Of a DNA stretch of 39,492 nucleotides, positions 31,907 to 39,492 are shown one piece after another. Source of the stretch: an uncultured Clostridia bacterium. GTDB lineage: Bacteria; Bacillota; Clostridia; Christensenellales; Borkfalkiaceae. The notes beneath the pieces were generated by a model that saw only the letters and a program-made list of their open reading frames with translations, was not told where the DNA came from and searched no databases. The number at the start of each line of letters is the position of its first letter. Within the stretch, counting starts at the first letter, position 1. The position numbers and the translations under genes were made by a program. The stretch is taken from positions 1 to 39,492 of the forward strand of contig CANRND010000021.1 in assembly GCA_947631905.1 (NCBI GenBank). Reading direction: 5' to 3'.

Positions 31907-33807
31907 TCCATATTCTCACGCCCGACGTCTACAACCGCATTGCCGCGGGCGAAGTGGTAGACAGACCCTATTCCGTCGTAAAGGAACTCACGGAGAACGC
32001 CATCGACGCAGGCGCGACGGAGATCGAAATCGAGATCGAGGGCGGCGGCAAAAAGCGCATCCGCGTGACGGACAACGGTTGCGGCATCGAAAAAAGCGAC
32101 TTAAAAAACGCCTTTTTGCCCCATGCGACGAGCAAGTTGCAGTCGGCGGAGGACCTGATGTCCATAGCGACCCTCGGGTTCCGCGGCGAGGCGATCGCAT
32201 CCATCGCGTCTGTCTCCAAAACGGAGATCGTCTCCAAAACCGCAGAGGGAGAGGCGTGGAGCCTACAATCCGACGGCGGAAAAATGGGGGAGATCGTTCC
32301 CGCGGCGGGCGCGAACGGCACCTGCGTCACGGTGGACGAACTCTTTTTCAATACTCCCGCGCGGCTCAAATTCTTAAAGAGCGATATAAGCGAGGAGGGA
32401 GACGTCACGAACATGGTCGCCCGCTTCATTCTCTCCCGCCCCGAAATTTCTTTTACCTATCTCGTCAACGGCAAGGTGCGTTACCGCTCGTTCGGGGACG
32501 GGCTGAAAAGCGCGATCGCCGCCGTGTACGGCGCGGGCGTTCTCGAACGGTGTATCGAGATCAACGCCGACAAGCACGGGATCGTTCTGCGCGGCTTCCT
32601 CGGGGACCGCAATTTTTCCAAACCCAACCGGAGCTACCAGAGCTTATTCGTCAACGGCAGATATGTCGTCAACCAAACGGTGTCGCTCGCCGTCGCCAAC
32701 GCCTATAAAAATTATCTCATGACGAGGCAGTATCCCTTTTATGTGCTGTTTTTGGACCTGCCGAGCGAGATCGTGGACGTGAACGTCCACCCCAACAAGG
32801 CCGACGTGCGCTTTGCGGACAACCGCATCGTCTACGGCTGTGTGTATTCCGTCGTCTCCGCGGTTCTCGACGGCAGTTCGGGCGCGCTCGAATATACGGT
32901 GGGAAGCGCGTTTCCCGCCGAAGTCAGGAGTACGTTTCCGAACCCTTGCCCGCCTTCCGAAGAGGCGCAAAAGGCCGAGAACGAGGGGACGGCGCTCGGA
33001 AACACGTTCCGAAACGCGCCCCAAAAAGCTCCCGCCATGTCCTATGCCGAGGCGAAAAAGGAGTTGCAATTCGACGTATCTCCCATTGCAAAGCCCTCGG
33101 TGATCCCGTACCGCGAGCCGCAACCCGCCGTTTTGGAAGTGCGCGCGCCGCAGCCGCAGGAGACGGACTACTTCGAGGAGAACCGCCGCACGCTCTTGGA
33201 GCGCGGAAAGGCGAAACAGGACAAGATCGATCCCGCCTCCCTCGAATTTAAGGGGGAGCTGTTCCGCACCTACCTCATCTATGAATCGGGCGATGAGGTC
33301 TATCTCGTGGACCAGCACGCCGCGCACGAGCGCATTCTCTACGACAGGTTGCGGGAAAAGTGCGAAAACCGCGCGCCCGTTTCCCAACCCATGCTGCTGC
33401 CCTTCATTCTCCACACAAACGGGCAGGAATTTGCGTTTTTGCTCAAAAATTTGGACATTCTCCGCTCGTTCGGGTTCGAGATCGAGGACTTCGGCGGAGA
33501 CAGCTTCAAAGTTTCGGCGGTCCCCGCGGACCTCTACGGCATGGATCTTGAAGATTTCTTTGCCGAGGCGCTCTCCTCGATGGACACGCTTCGCGCCATC
33601 AAGCTCCCCGAGCTCCTCAAAGACCGCCTCGCCTCGATGGCATGCAAGGCGGCGGTCAAGGGTGGCGAAAAGCTCACCGACGGGGAAGTGCGGGAGCTTC
33701 TCAAAGAGATGGAGGGGGACATGGGCATAAAGTGTCCGCACGGACGTCCCGCCTGCGTGAAAGTGCGCAAAAGCGAGCTGGAAAAGCTCTTTAAGAGGAT
33801 CGTATGA
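31903..33807 (+). CDS. mutL: DNA mismatch repair protein MutL (endonuclease type)
   Basis: MutL couples mismatch recognition to strand excision. The 634 residues contain the GHKL ATPase (KELTENAIDAGATEIE, DNGCGI, GFRGEAIASI) and a C-terminal dimer domain with the nicking-endonuclease motifs. These are VDQHAAHERILYD (canonical DQHAx2Ex4E, with Asp at the last place), ACKAAVKGGEKL and CPHGRP. Such endonuclease-type MutL suits organisms that lack MutH. ATG 31903 overlaps the mutS stop, and the gene overlaps miaA by 4 nt. Confidence 0.97.
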   Translation: MIHILTPDVYNRIAAGEVVDRPYSVVKELTENAIDAGATEIEIEIEGGGKKRIRVTDNGCGIEKSDLKNAFLPHATSKLQSAEDLMSIATLGFRGEAIASIASVSKTEIVSKTAEGEAWSLQSDGGKMGEIVPAAGANGTCVTVDELFFNTPARLKFLKSDISEEGDVTNMVARFILSRPEISFTYLVNGKVRYRSFGDGLKSAIAAVYGAGVLERCIEINADKHGIVLRGFLGDRNFSKPNRSYQSLFVNGRYVVNQTVSLAVANAYKNYLMTRQYPFYVLFLDLPSEIVDVNVHPNKADVRFADNRIVYGCVYSVVSAVLDGSSGALEYTVGSAFPAEVRSTFPNPCPPSEEAQKAENEGTALGNTFRNAPQKAPAMSYAEAKKELQFDVSPIAKPSVIPYREPQPAVLEVRAPQPQETDYFEENRRTLLERGKAKQDKIDPASLEFKGELFRTYLIYESGDEVYLVDQHAAHERILYDRLREKCENRAPVSQPMLLPFILHTNGQEFAFLLKNLDILRSFGFEIEDFGGDSFKVSAVPADLYGMDLEDFFAEALSSMDTLRAIKLPELLKDRLASMACKAAVKGGEKLTDGEVRELLKEMEGDMGIKCPHGRPACVKVRKSELEKLFKRIV

Positions 33808-34712
33808 AACTCCTCGCGGTGTGCGGGGCGACCGCAACGGGCAAAACGGCGCTCGCCGTGGAGTGCGCCAAACGCATAAACGGCGAGATCGTCTCTTGCG
33901 ACGCCCTGCTAATATATAAAAGATTGAACATCGGGACAGCCAAGCCCACGCAAGAGGAGCGGGGCGGCATTCCGCATTATATGATCGACGTTGCCGAGCC
34001 GACGGAAAAATTTTCCGTGAGCGACTTCGAGCGGCTCGCGCTCCCCGCCGTAGAGGACATTCTCTCCCGCGGAAAAGTTCCCATTCTCTGCGGCGGAACG
34101 GGGTTTTATATGAACGCCGTTCTCTATCAAAGCGGGTTCGGGCTGACCCCCGCCTCGGAGGAGGTCCGACAAAAGTACGAAAAACTCGAACGGGAAGAGG
34201 GGAGGGCGGCGCTCCACAGGCGGCTCGAAGAGGTCGATCCCGAGAGCGCGGCGCTGCTCCATGAGAACGACGTGAAGCGGGTGGTGCGCGCGCTCGAAAT
34301 TTACGAGCTGACGGGCAGAAAAAAGTCCGAACAAAAGGACGAGGCTAAGGCGCGCTATCCCTTTGAAGCGGTCGCGTTTGATTTCCCGCGCGATGTTTTA
34401 TACGAGCGCATCGGGCGGCGCGTGGACCGCATGCTCGAAGAGGGGCTGGTGGAAGAAGTGCGCGCGCTCCTTGAAAGCGGCGTTCCCGAAAACGCGCAGT
34501 GCATGCAGGGGATCGGCTATAAAGAAGTGGTCGAATATTTGAAAAACGGCGGTTTGCATAGTACTATGTCAGACATAATCAAGCAAAATACGCGCAATTA
34601 CGCCAAACGACAGCTCACTTTTTTCAAAAAAATGCAAAATCTACATTGGCTCGCGCCCGAACCCATAGAGCGCGCGGCCGAAGAGGTGTGTAAAATTTAT
34701 GACGGCAGATGA
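33804..34712 (+). CDS. miaA: tRNA dimethylallyltransferase
   Basis: MiaA adds a dimethylallyl group to A37 of tRNAs reading UNN codons, giving the substrate for MiaB. The 302 residues have the P-loop CGATATGKTALA, SCDALLIYKRLNIGTAKP (the usual DSxQVYRxxxIGTAK segment, altered), PILCGGTGFYMNAV, and late MQGIGYKEVVEYL and NTRNYAKRQLTFFKK. In the variable stretch between the last two, the coding sequence is a copy of the 29-bp palindrome (HSTMSDI). Compared with my recollection of other MiaA proteins there is no length change there. It overlaps mutL by 4 nt and the next gene by 14 nt. Confidence 0.96.
   Translation: MKLLAVCGATATGKTALAVECAKRINGEIVSCDALLIYKRLNIGTAKPTQEERGGIPHYMIDVAEPTEKFSVSDFERLALPAVEDILSRGKVPILCGGTGFYMNAVLYQSGFGLTPASEEVRQKYEKLEREEGRAALHRRLEEVDPESAALLHENDVKRVVRALEIYELTGRKKSEQKDEAKARYPFEAVAFDFPRDVLYERIGRRVDRMLEEGLVEEVRALLESGVPENAQCMQGIGYKEVVEYLKNGGLHSTMSDIIKQNTRNYAKRQLTFFKKMQNLHWLAPEPIERAAEEVCKIYDGR
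34557..34579. repeat. 29-bp palindrome family, copy 4 (inside miaA)
   Basis: CATAGTACTATG and TATGTC-A-GACATA overlap exactly as in the copy at 10075, with 22 identical bases. It is read in the same frame in both places (Met-Ser-Asp-Ile). It lies near the 3' end of miaA in a poorly conserved stretch. Confidence 0.88.
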
Positions 34713-35919
34713 GAGAATTTCGGCGCAGGAGCGTCGGCTTGCGGAGCAGTTTGCCCGCGTAGACGAGACCGCGCTCTTCAACCAGGAAAAGGTGTTGAAC
34801 GCGTTCAAGGAGGAGCGCGTCGCGCTCAGGCATTTCAATCCCTCCACGGGCTACGGCTACGGCGACGAGGGGAGGGAAACGCTCGGGCGGGTGTATGCGC
34901 GCGCGTTCGGCGCGGAGCGGGCGATCGTATCTCCCGCGCTTCTTTCGGGAACGCACGCGCTCACGGTGGCGCTCTTCGGGGTACTCCGCCCGCACGACCG
35001 CATTCTGTTTTTGACGGGGACCCCCTACGATACCATCCGCGGGGTGATCTGGGGGACGGGCAACGGGTCGCTCAAAGATTTCGGCGTGGAGTCCGATGTT
35101 TCGGAGCTTTTGCCAAGCGGCAAGCCCGACTATGCGCGGGCGGAGAAGCTGCTCGCGGAAAAGGAATATAAAATGGTGTATATCCAGCGTTCGCGCGGAT
35201 ACGAACTGCGCGACGCGTTCACGGTGGGCGAGATCGGGGAAATGTGCGCCTTTTTGCGGGGGCATGGCTTCCGCGGCTGTATCTTTGTGGACAACTGCTA
35301 CGGCGAATTTGTCGAGAAGCGGGAGCCGACCGAAGCCGGCGCGGACCTCATCGTCGGTTCGCTCATCAAAAACCCCGGAGGCGGGCTTGCGCCCACGGGC
35401 GGGTACATTGCGGGTAGCGCGGCCTATGTGCAACTGTGCGAAAACCGCCTCACCGCGCCCTCGGTGGGCGGGGAGATCGGCTCCTACGCCTACGGGTATC
35501 AGCCGTTCTACCAGGGATTTTTCCTCGCGCCGCATGTCGTCGCGCAGGCGGTCAAGGGCGGGCTTCTCATCGGCGGGTGTATGGAGTCGCTCGGCTACGA
35601 AAACTTCCCCAAACTCGATAAACTTCCCGCCGACATCACCCGCGCCATCCGCTTCCGCACGGAAAAGGAACTGACGGCTTTCATCCAGTCGGTGCAGGAC
35701 GTCTCCCCCGTGGATTCCTTTGTGAAGTTGGAGGCATGGGATATGCCGGGTTACGATTGCAAGGTGATCATGGCGGCAGGGACGTTTGTGGCGGGCGCGA
35801 GCATCGAACTGAGCGCCGACGCGCCCATCCGCGAGCCGTTCACCGCCTATTTCCAGGGGGGGCTCACGTACGAACACTGCAAACTCGCCTGCCGCGAGAT
35901 CTTGAAGAAATTGGCGTAA
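34699..35919 (+). CDS. ynbB: YnbB-like PLP enzyme (methionine gamma-lyase/aluminium-resistance family)
   Basis: A fold-type I PLP protein of COG4100, related to cystathionine and methionine lyases; the actual substrate is not established. The 406 residues start ISAQERRLAEQFARVDETAL, contain FNPSTGYGYGDEGRETLGRVYA, and have the PLP lysine in VGSLIKNPGGGLAPTGGYIAG. The family is regularly found after miaA in Firmicutes, as here. The start lies 14 nt inside miaA, so the two are probably coupled in translation. A possible terminator follows the stop. Confidence 0.92.
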   Translation: MTADERISAQERRLAEQFARVDETALFNQEKVLNAFKEERVALRHFNPSTGYGYGDEGRETLGRVYARAFGAERAIVSPALLSGTHALTVALFGVLRPHDRILFLTGTPYDTIRGVIWGTGNGSLKDFGVESDVSELLPSGKPDYARAEKLLAEKEYKMVYIQRSRGYELRDAFTVGEIGEMCAFLRGHGFRGCIFVDNCYGEFVEKREPTEAGADLIVGSLIKNPGGGLAPTGGYIAGSAAYVQLCENRLTAPSVGGEIGSYAYGYQPFYQGFFLAPHVVAQAVKGGLLIGGCMESLGYENFPKLDKLPADITRAIRFRTEKELTAFIQSVQDVSPVDSFVKLEAWDMPGYDCKVIMAAGTFVAGASIELSADAPIREPFTAYFQGGLTYEHCKLACREILKKLA

Positions 35920-35931
35920 CAAAAGCGCGGC

Positions 35932-35970
35932 GGTCTTTCGTTCCAGACAGGCGCGAAAAGACCTTTGTTT
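35932..35970 (+). terminator. Possible terminator after ynbB
   Basis: GGTCTTTCG (35932-35940) pairs with CGAAAAGACC (35954-35963), leaving one bulged A, and is followed by TTTGTTT. The stem is imperfect. Two GTTTCAAACGGG direct repeats (35967-35978, 35986-35997) come next. Confidence 0.4.
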
Positions 35971-36047
35971 CAAACGGGGGCTTTCGTTTCAAACGGGCGC
36001 GGCGCGGGTATATCCTATCCGTAGGCGAAATCCGCCAAAGGAGCATT

Positions 36048-36839
36048 ATGAACGATTTGTTTACGGACGAGATCGTGAGAGCGGAGAACTTGAAAAAGAC
36101 GTTTACGCTCTCCCGCAAGCAACAGCGGGTGGAAAAGACGACCTCTACGCGCAAGGTCGCGGTGGACGGGCTGTCCTTTTCGGCTTACCGCGGGGAAATT
36201 TTCGGCTTGCTGGGACCCAACGGCGCGGGCAAAACGACCACCCTCCGCATGCTTTCCACGCTCATCAAACCCGACGAGGGAGACGCGTACATCATGGGGC
36301 ATTCCGTGCTAAAAGACCCGCAGAAAGTGCGCGACTGCATCGGCTTTTTAACGAGCGAACTCAAACTCGAAGGGTTCTTCACCCCCGATTATCTCTTCGA
36401 CTTTTTCGGCGCGATGCACGGCGTGGAGAAAACAGTCCTTGCCTCGCGCAAAAAAGAGCTGTTCGGGCGCTTCGGCATCGGCGCTTTTTCGCAGGTGAAA
36501 GTGAGCGACCTCTCCACGGGCATGAAACAGAAAGTTTCGCTCGTCATTTCCATCGTACACGATCCCGACGTCGTCATCTTCGACGAGCCGACGAACGGGC
36601 TGGACGTGCTTACCGCAAAAGTCGTCACCGACTTTTTGGGGGAACTCAAAAATATGGGCAAGAGCATTCTGCTCTCCACGCACATCTTTTCGCTCGTGGA
36701 AAAGCTGTGCGACAGGGTGGGCGTTATCATCGACGGCAAAATGGCGGAATGCGGCGCGCTCTCCGACCTGTGCGGGGGCAAGAGCCTCGAAGAGAGATTT
36801 TTTGAAATTTACAGAGGGATCAAGGGGGATATTTTATGA
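36048..36839 (+). CDS. ABC transporter ATP-binding protein, NatA-like
   Basis: This is the ATPase of an ABC-2 exporter resembling sodium exporter NatAB. The 263 residues have Walker A GPNGAGKTTTL, signature LSTGMKQKVSL and Walker B VVIFDEPTNGLDVLT, with the switch His in LLSTHIFSLVEK. ATG 36048 follows AAAGGAG; the open frame extends upstream but without family similarity. A 4-nt overlap with the permease shows coupling. The cargo is uncertain: NatA-like ATPases also serve drug and peptide exporters. Confidence 0.9.
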   Translation: MNDLFTDEIVRAENLKKTFTLSRKQQRVEKTTSTRKVAVDGLSFSAYRGEIFGLLGPNGAGKTTTLRMLSTLIKPDEGDAYIMGHSVLKDPQKVRDCIGFLTSELKLEGFFTPDYLFDFFGAMHGVEKTVLASRKKELFGRFGIGAFSQVKVSDLSTGMKQKVSLVISIVHDPDVVIFDEPTNGLDVLTAKVVTDFLGELKNMGKSILLSTHIFSLVEKLCDRVGVIIDGKMAECGALSDLCGGKSLEERFFEIYRGIKGDIL

Positions 36840-37945
36840 AACTTCTCGCCCTCATGAAGAAAGAATTTCACCGCTTTTTCCACGACCCGCGGCTGATCGT
36901 CACCATACTTCTCCCCGGGATCGTGATCTTTCTCCTGTACAACGTCATCGGCTCTCTCGTCAACACGCAGGAAAAATACGATTATAAGGTGTATGTGGCG
37001 GGGGACGCGGCCTATGCGCAGGTCATTAAGGCCGCGGTGGAGGCGGACGGAAGCGGTTCCACGGTGGAGCTGGTCTTTGCCGCGGAAGAGGAGGGCAAGG
37101 CTGCCGTGCAAAAGGGCGAAGCGAGCGCGCTCCTCGTCTTTTCGGAGAACTTTACGCCTGCCGCGGGAAGTTCCGTGCAGATCTGGTACGGCGGTTCGGA
37201 CGAGAGCCTCTCCTTTTATAACCTCGCTACCGCCGTGTTGCAGGGCATTGCGCAGGCGAATACGTTCTCCGTGGAGGGGCATTCTTTCGAACCCGAGGAA
37301 AATTTTGCGAAGATGTTCATTGCGGGCCTGCTCCCGTTCCTCGTCGTCACTTTCGTGTTCTCGGCGTGCATGTCCGTCACGCTCGAATCGGTGGCGGGGG
37401 AAAAGGAGAGGGGAACGCTTGCGACCATTCTTGCGACCTCGGTGAAGCGCTCGCATATCGCGCTCGGGAAAGTGATCCCGCTGAGCTGTATTTCCGCGAT
37501 CGGCGCGGCTTCGAGCTTCTGCGGCGTGGTGTTCTCCCTGCCCAAACTCATGGGCGCCGACCTTACCGTTCTCGGCGGCTACGGGTTCGGCAGTTATGTG
37601 CTATTGTTTTTGCTGATATTGAGCTTTGTGCCGCTCATCGTGTCCGCGATCGCTACCGTATCCACCCTCTCGCGGTCGGTGAAAGAGGCCTCGGGCTATA
37701 CGAGCGTGGTGATGATCCTCGTCATGCTCGTATCCATCGTGTCGATGGTCGTGACGCAGATGGGGGACTGGGTGATCGCGGTCCCTGTTCTCAACGCCGT
37801 TGTCTTTATGGGGAAGATCCTCGGCGGCGAACTTGCCGTCTGGCAGTCGCTCGCCTCCGTAGCGGCAAACCTTGTTTATACCGTGCTTCTCGTATGGCTG
37901 ATTTCCCGCATGCTTTCCAGCGAACGCGTGATGTTCGGGAAATAA
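36836..37945 (+). CDS. ABC-2 type permease, NatB-like
   Basis: This is the membrane partner of the preceding ATPase. The 369 residues have an N-terminal helix (about 19-41), a large extracytoplasmic domain (about 45-155), then five or so helices from 157 on. The segment AGEKERGTLATILATSVKRS is the characteristic ABC-2 coupling region. The architecture matches NatB. The cargo is not deducible. It ends 73 nt before the next transporter operon. Confidence 0.9.
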   Translation: MKLLALMKKEFHRFFHDPRLIVTILLPGIVIFLLYNVIGSLVNTQEKYDYKVYVAGDAAYAQVIKAAVEADGSGSTVELVFAAEEEGKAAVQKGEASALLVFSENFTPAAGSSVQIWYGGSDESLSFYNLATAVLQGIAQANTFSVEGHSFEPEENFAKMFIAGLLPFLVVTFVFSACMSVTLESVAGEKERGTLATILATSVKRSHIALGKVIPLSCISAIGAASSFCGVVFSLPKLMGADLTVLGGYGFGSYVLLFLLILSFVPLIVSAIATVSTLSRSVKEASGYTSVVMILVMLVSIVSMVVTQMGDWVIAVPVLNAVVFMGKILGGELAVWQSLASVAANLVYTVLLVWLISRMLSSERVMFGK

Positions 37946-37977
37946 TTTGCGGAAACAAATAGAAAAACAGATGTTAG

Positions 37978-38003
37978 CATAGTATTATGCGTGACATAAT
38001 ATA
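37978..38003. repeat. 29-bp palindrome family, copy 5 (before ABC operon)
   Basis: CATAGTATTATGCG followed by TGACATAATATA; the centre is diverged (GCGTGAC for GTCAGAC). It is the only copy that is wholly intergenic, ending 15 nt before the ATG and just ahead of the AAAGGAG site of the downstream gene. Confidence 0.75.
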
Positions 38004-38018
38004 CCCAAAAGGAGAAAT

Positions 38019-38717
38019 ATGGAAGCGATTTTGCAGTGCAAAGAGCTGTATCACAAATACGGCAACAATCCTGCGCTCCTCGCCGTCAACCTCAACGTGG
38101 AGCAGGGCGGGATCGTGGGGCTTCTCGGACCGAACGGAAGCGGAAAGACGACCCTCATCAAACTTGCGATGGGCATGTTGCAGCCGTCGAGCGGGGAGAT
38201 CCTCGTAGACGGCAAACGGCCTTGTCCCGAAACGAAAGCGGTGACCGCCTATCTTCCCGACGCAAACTATCTGAGCAAGTGGATGCGGGTCGAACAGCAG
38301 GTGGACTATTACGCCGATTTCTTTGCGGATTTCGACCGCGATAAGGCGGTCGGCATGCTCTCGCGGCTCGGGATAGGACTCAACCAAAAGATAAAGACCC
38401 TTTCCAAAGGCAACCAGGAAAAGCTCGGGCTGATCCTCACGATGTCGCGGCGGGCAAAGCTGTATATCCTCGACGAGCCGATCGCGGGGGTCGATCCCGC
38501 CGCGCGCGACTTCATCCTCGACACCATTCTCTCCAATAAGCCGCAGGACGCGACGATCTTTCTCTGCACCCACCTCATCTGGGACGTGCAGAACATTCTC
38601 ACGCACGCGATCTTTTTGAACTACGGACGGGTCGTTCTCGACTCGCCCGTAAAGGAGCTGTGCGAGCGGGAGGGTAAGAATCTCAACGACATTTTCAGGG
38701 AGGTGTTCAGATGGTAG
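38019..38717 (+). CDS. ABC transporter ATP-binding protein, YtrB-like
   Basis: The 232 residues have Walker A LGPNGSGKTTLIKL, signature LSKGNQEKLGL, Walker B LYILDEPIAGVDPAA and switch His in LCTHLI. The compact size and KYGNNPALLAVNL start resemble the ATPases of the YtrBCDEF and BcrA-like systems, often controlled by GntR-type repressors. No such regulator is visible here. AAAGGAG precedes the ATG. The stop overlaps the following permease by 7 nt. Confidence 0.9.
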   Translation: MEAILQCKELYHKYGNNPALLAVNLNVEQGGIVGLLGPNGSGKTTLIKLAMGMLQPSSGEILVDGKRPCPETKAVTAYLPDANYLSKWMRVEQQVDYYADFFADFDRDKAVGMLSRLGIGLNQKIKTLSKGNQEKLGLILTMSRRAKLYILDEPIAGVDPAARDFILDTILSNKPQDATIFLCTHLIWDVQNILTHAIFLNYGRVVLDSPVKELCEREGKNLNDIFREVFRW

Positions 38718-39492
38718 GCAAGCTCATGAAGTATGAGCTGCGGGCGATCATGCGCGTGTTGATGTGGTTTATGATCGCGGTCGCGCTCCTCAGCATAGCC
38801 GCCCGCGGGGTGTTTGAACTGCAAAATGCCTACGGCGCGGCGGATAACGGAAGATGGGTGGTATGGAGGGTGCTTTCCTCTTATTCCACCGCGTCGTTCT
38901 GGTTCTGTTCGCTCGTGGCGCTCTCGGTGGCGGGAACGGTGATGTGCCTCGTGCGCTACTTTAAGAGCCTCTTTACGGGGGAGGGCTACATGACGTTCTC
39001 CCTGCCCGTCACACCCACGCAGCTGCTTGTTGCGAAATTTCTCTCCGCGCTCGTCGTTACGGTCGCATGCGAGGCGGAGATCGTTTTGAGCATATTCATC
39101 GCATTGCCGACGCAAGCCGCCGCATCCCTGATGGGGGAGCTGTTCTCTTCGATCTTTCCGCAAATTTCCGCGTTTTTTGCCTCCGAACCGCTTTTGGCAG
39201 CGGAACTTGCCGTCCTTTTCGTCGTTCTGATCCCCGCGGGGCCGGTGTATCTCTTTCTCATCGCAAGCATCGGGCAACTCTTTACAAAGGGCAGGGTGAT
39301 CATCACGATCGGGCTTTACTACGGCGCGTCCTTTGCGCTCTCCCTTCTTTTGTCCATCTTCCTCGTCCCGATCGTACAGCTCGGGGTCCTGTCGGGACAC
39401 CTCGTGATGTGGCTGTTCATCCTCGGTATTGCGGCTTTCGACGTAGGGGGCTTCTTCGCCATCCGCTATATTTTGTCCCGCAAGGTCAATCT
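38711..39492 (+). CDS. ABC transporter permease, partial (runs off window)
   Basis: ATG 38711 opens a frame with no stop to the window edge (260 full codons). The product begins MVGKLMKYELRAIMRVLMWF and has at least six hydrophobic helices (about 12-28, 58-82, 105-125, 165-190, 198-220, 228-255). The segment GEGYMTFSLPVTPTQLLVAK is the coupling region commonly seen in this type of ABC-2 permease. It overlaps the ATPase gene by 7 nt, so it is its membrane partner. The 3' end is missing because of the window, not through mutation. Confidence 0.88.
   Translation, partial: MVGKLMKYELRAIMRVLMWFMIAVALLSIAARGVFELQNAYGAADNGRWVVWRVLSSYSTASFWFCSLVALSVAGTVMCLVRYFKSLFTGEGYMTFSLPVTPTQLLVAKFLSALVVTVACEAEIVLSIFIALPTQAAASLMGELFSSIFPQISAFFASEPLLAAELAVLFVVLIPAGPVYLFLIASIGQLFTKGRVIITIGLYYGASFALSLLLSIFLVPIVQLGVLSGHLVMWLFILGIAAFDVGGFFAIRYILSRKVN

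Overview
The window reads as a chromosomal segment of an anaerobic, GC-rich Firmicute of the class Clostridia. Support comes from an anaerobic ribonucleotide reductase activase (NrdG), an NfnAB-type bifurcating transhydrogenase, a CwlD-like spore-cortex amidase, a DegV protein, a G3E metallochaperone pair, and the order mutS-mutL-miaA-ynbB. Order-level placement (perhaps Christensenellales-like) is only a guess. Thirty-one protein genes are supported, all on the plus strand except degV and a class A penicillin-binding protein. I saw no rRNA, tRNA, CRISPR array, transposase or phage gene.

Layout. 1-330: interspersed repeats. 331-2180: nrdG, then a terminator and promoter, then an M29 aminopeptidase. 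2181-2589: repeats. 2590-4705: two G3E (COG0523) proteins, one with a long His/Asp/Cys repeat insert and one joined to a YcgQ/DUF1980-like C-terminal domain. 4717-10044: two potassium-uptake sets (TrkH/KtrB, KtrA, TrkA, TrkH), interrupted by a 540-bp repeat cluster. 10084-10968: an RsmB/F-type RNA methyltransferase. It converges on degV (11010-11879, minus) across a bidirectional terminator. degV and nfnAB are transcribed divergently from two strong sigma-A-type promoters. 14317-24362: cwlD, then a tightly overlapped run of acyl-ACP thioesterase, membrane protein, carA, carB fused to a DapF-like domain, membrane protein, cysteine desulfurase and thiI. 24364-26544: PBP1A on the minus strand. 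26664-28787: sir2 and miaB. 28788-29341: a hairpin-rich repeat cluster. 29342-35919: mutS, mutL, miaA and ynbB, mostly overlapping. 36048-39492: two ABC transporter operons, the last permease cut by the window edge.

Main points for a second look. (1) carB reads without interruption into a diaminopimelate-epimerase-like domain in which both catalytic cysteines are replaced (Ala and Ser). (2) A roughly 29-bp palindrome occurs five times: twice inside conserved genes (miaA, PBP1A), once over the start codon of the RNA methyltransferase, once over the stop codon of nrdG, and once ahead of an ABC operon. (3) At least two genes (nfnA-like and the thioesterase) have near-perfect promoters whose -10 box lies only 6-9 nt before the ATG, which implies leaderless mRNAs. 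(4) The G3E pair has an extreme metal-binding insert and an unusual domain fusion. (5) Several modular repeat families, including one bounded by 14-bp inverted repeats, fill nearly every long intergenic gap.
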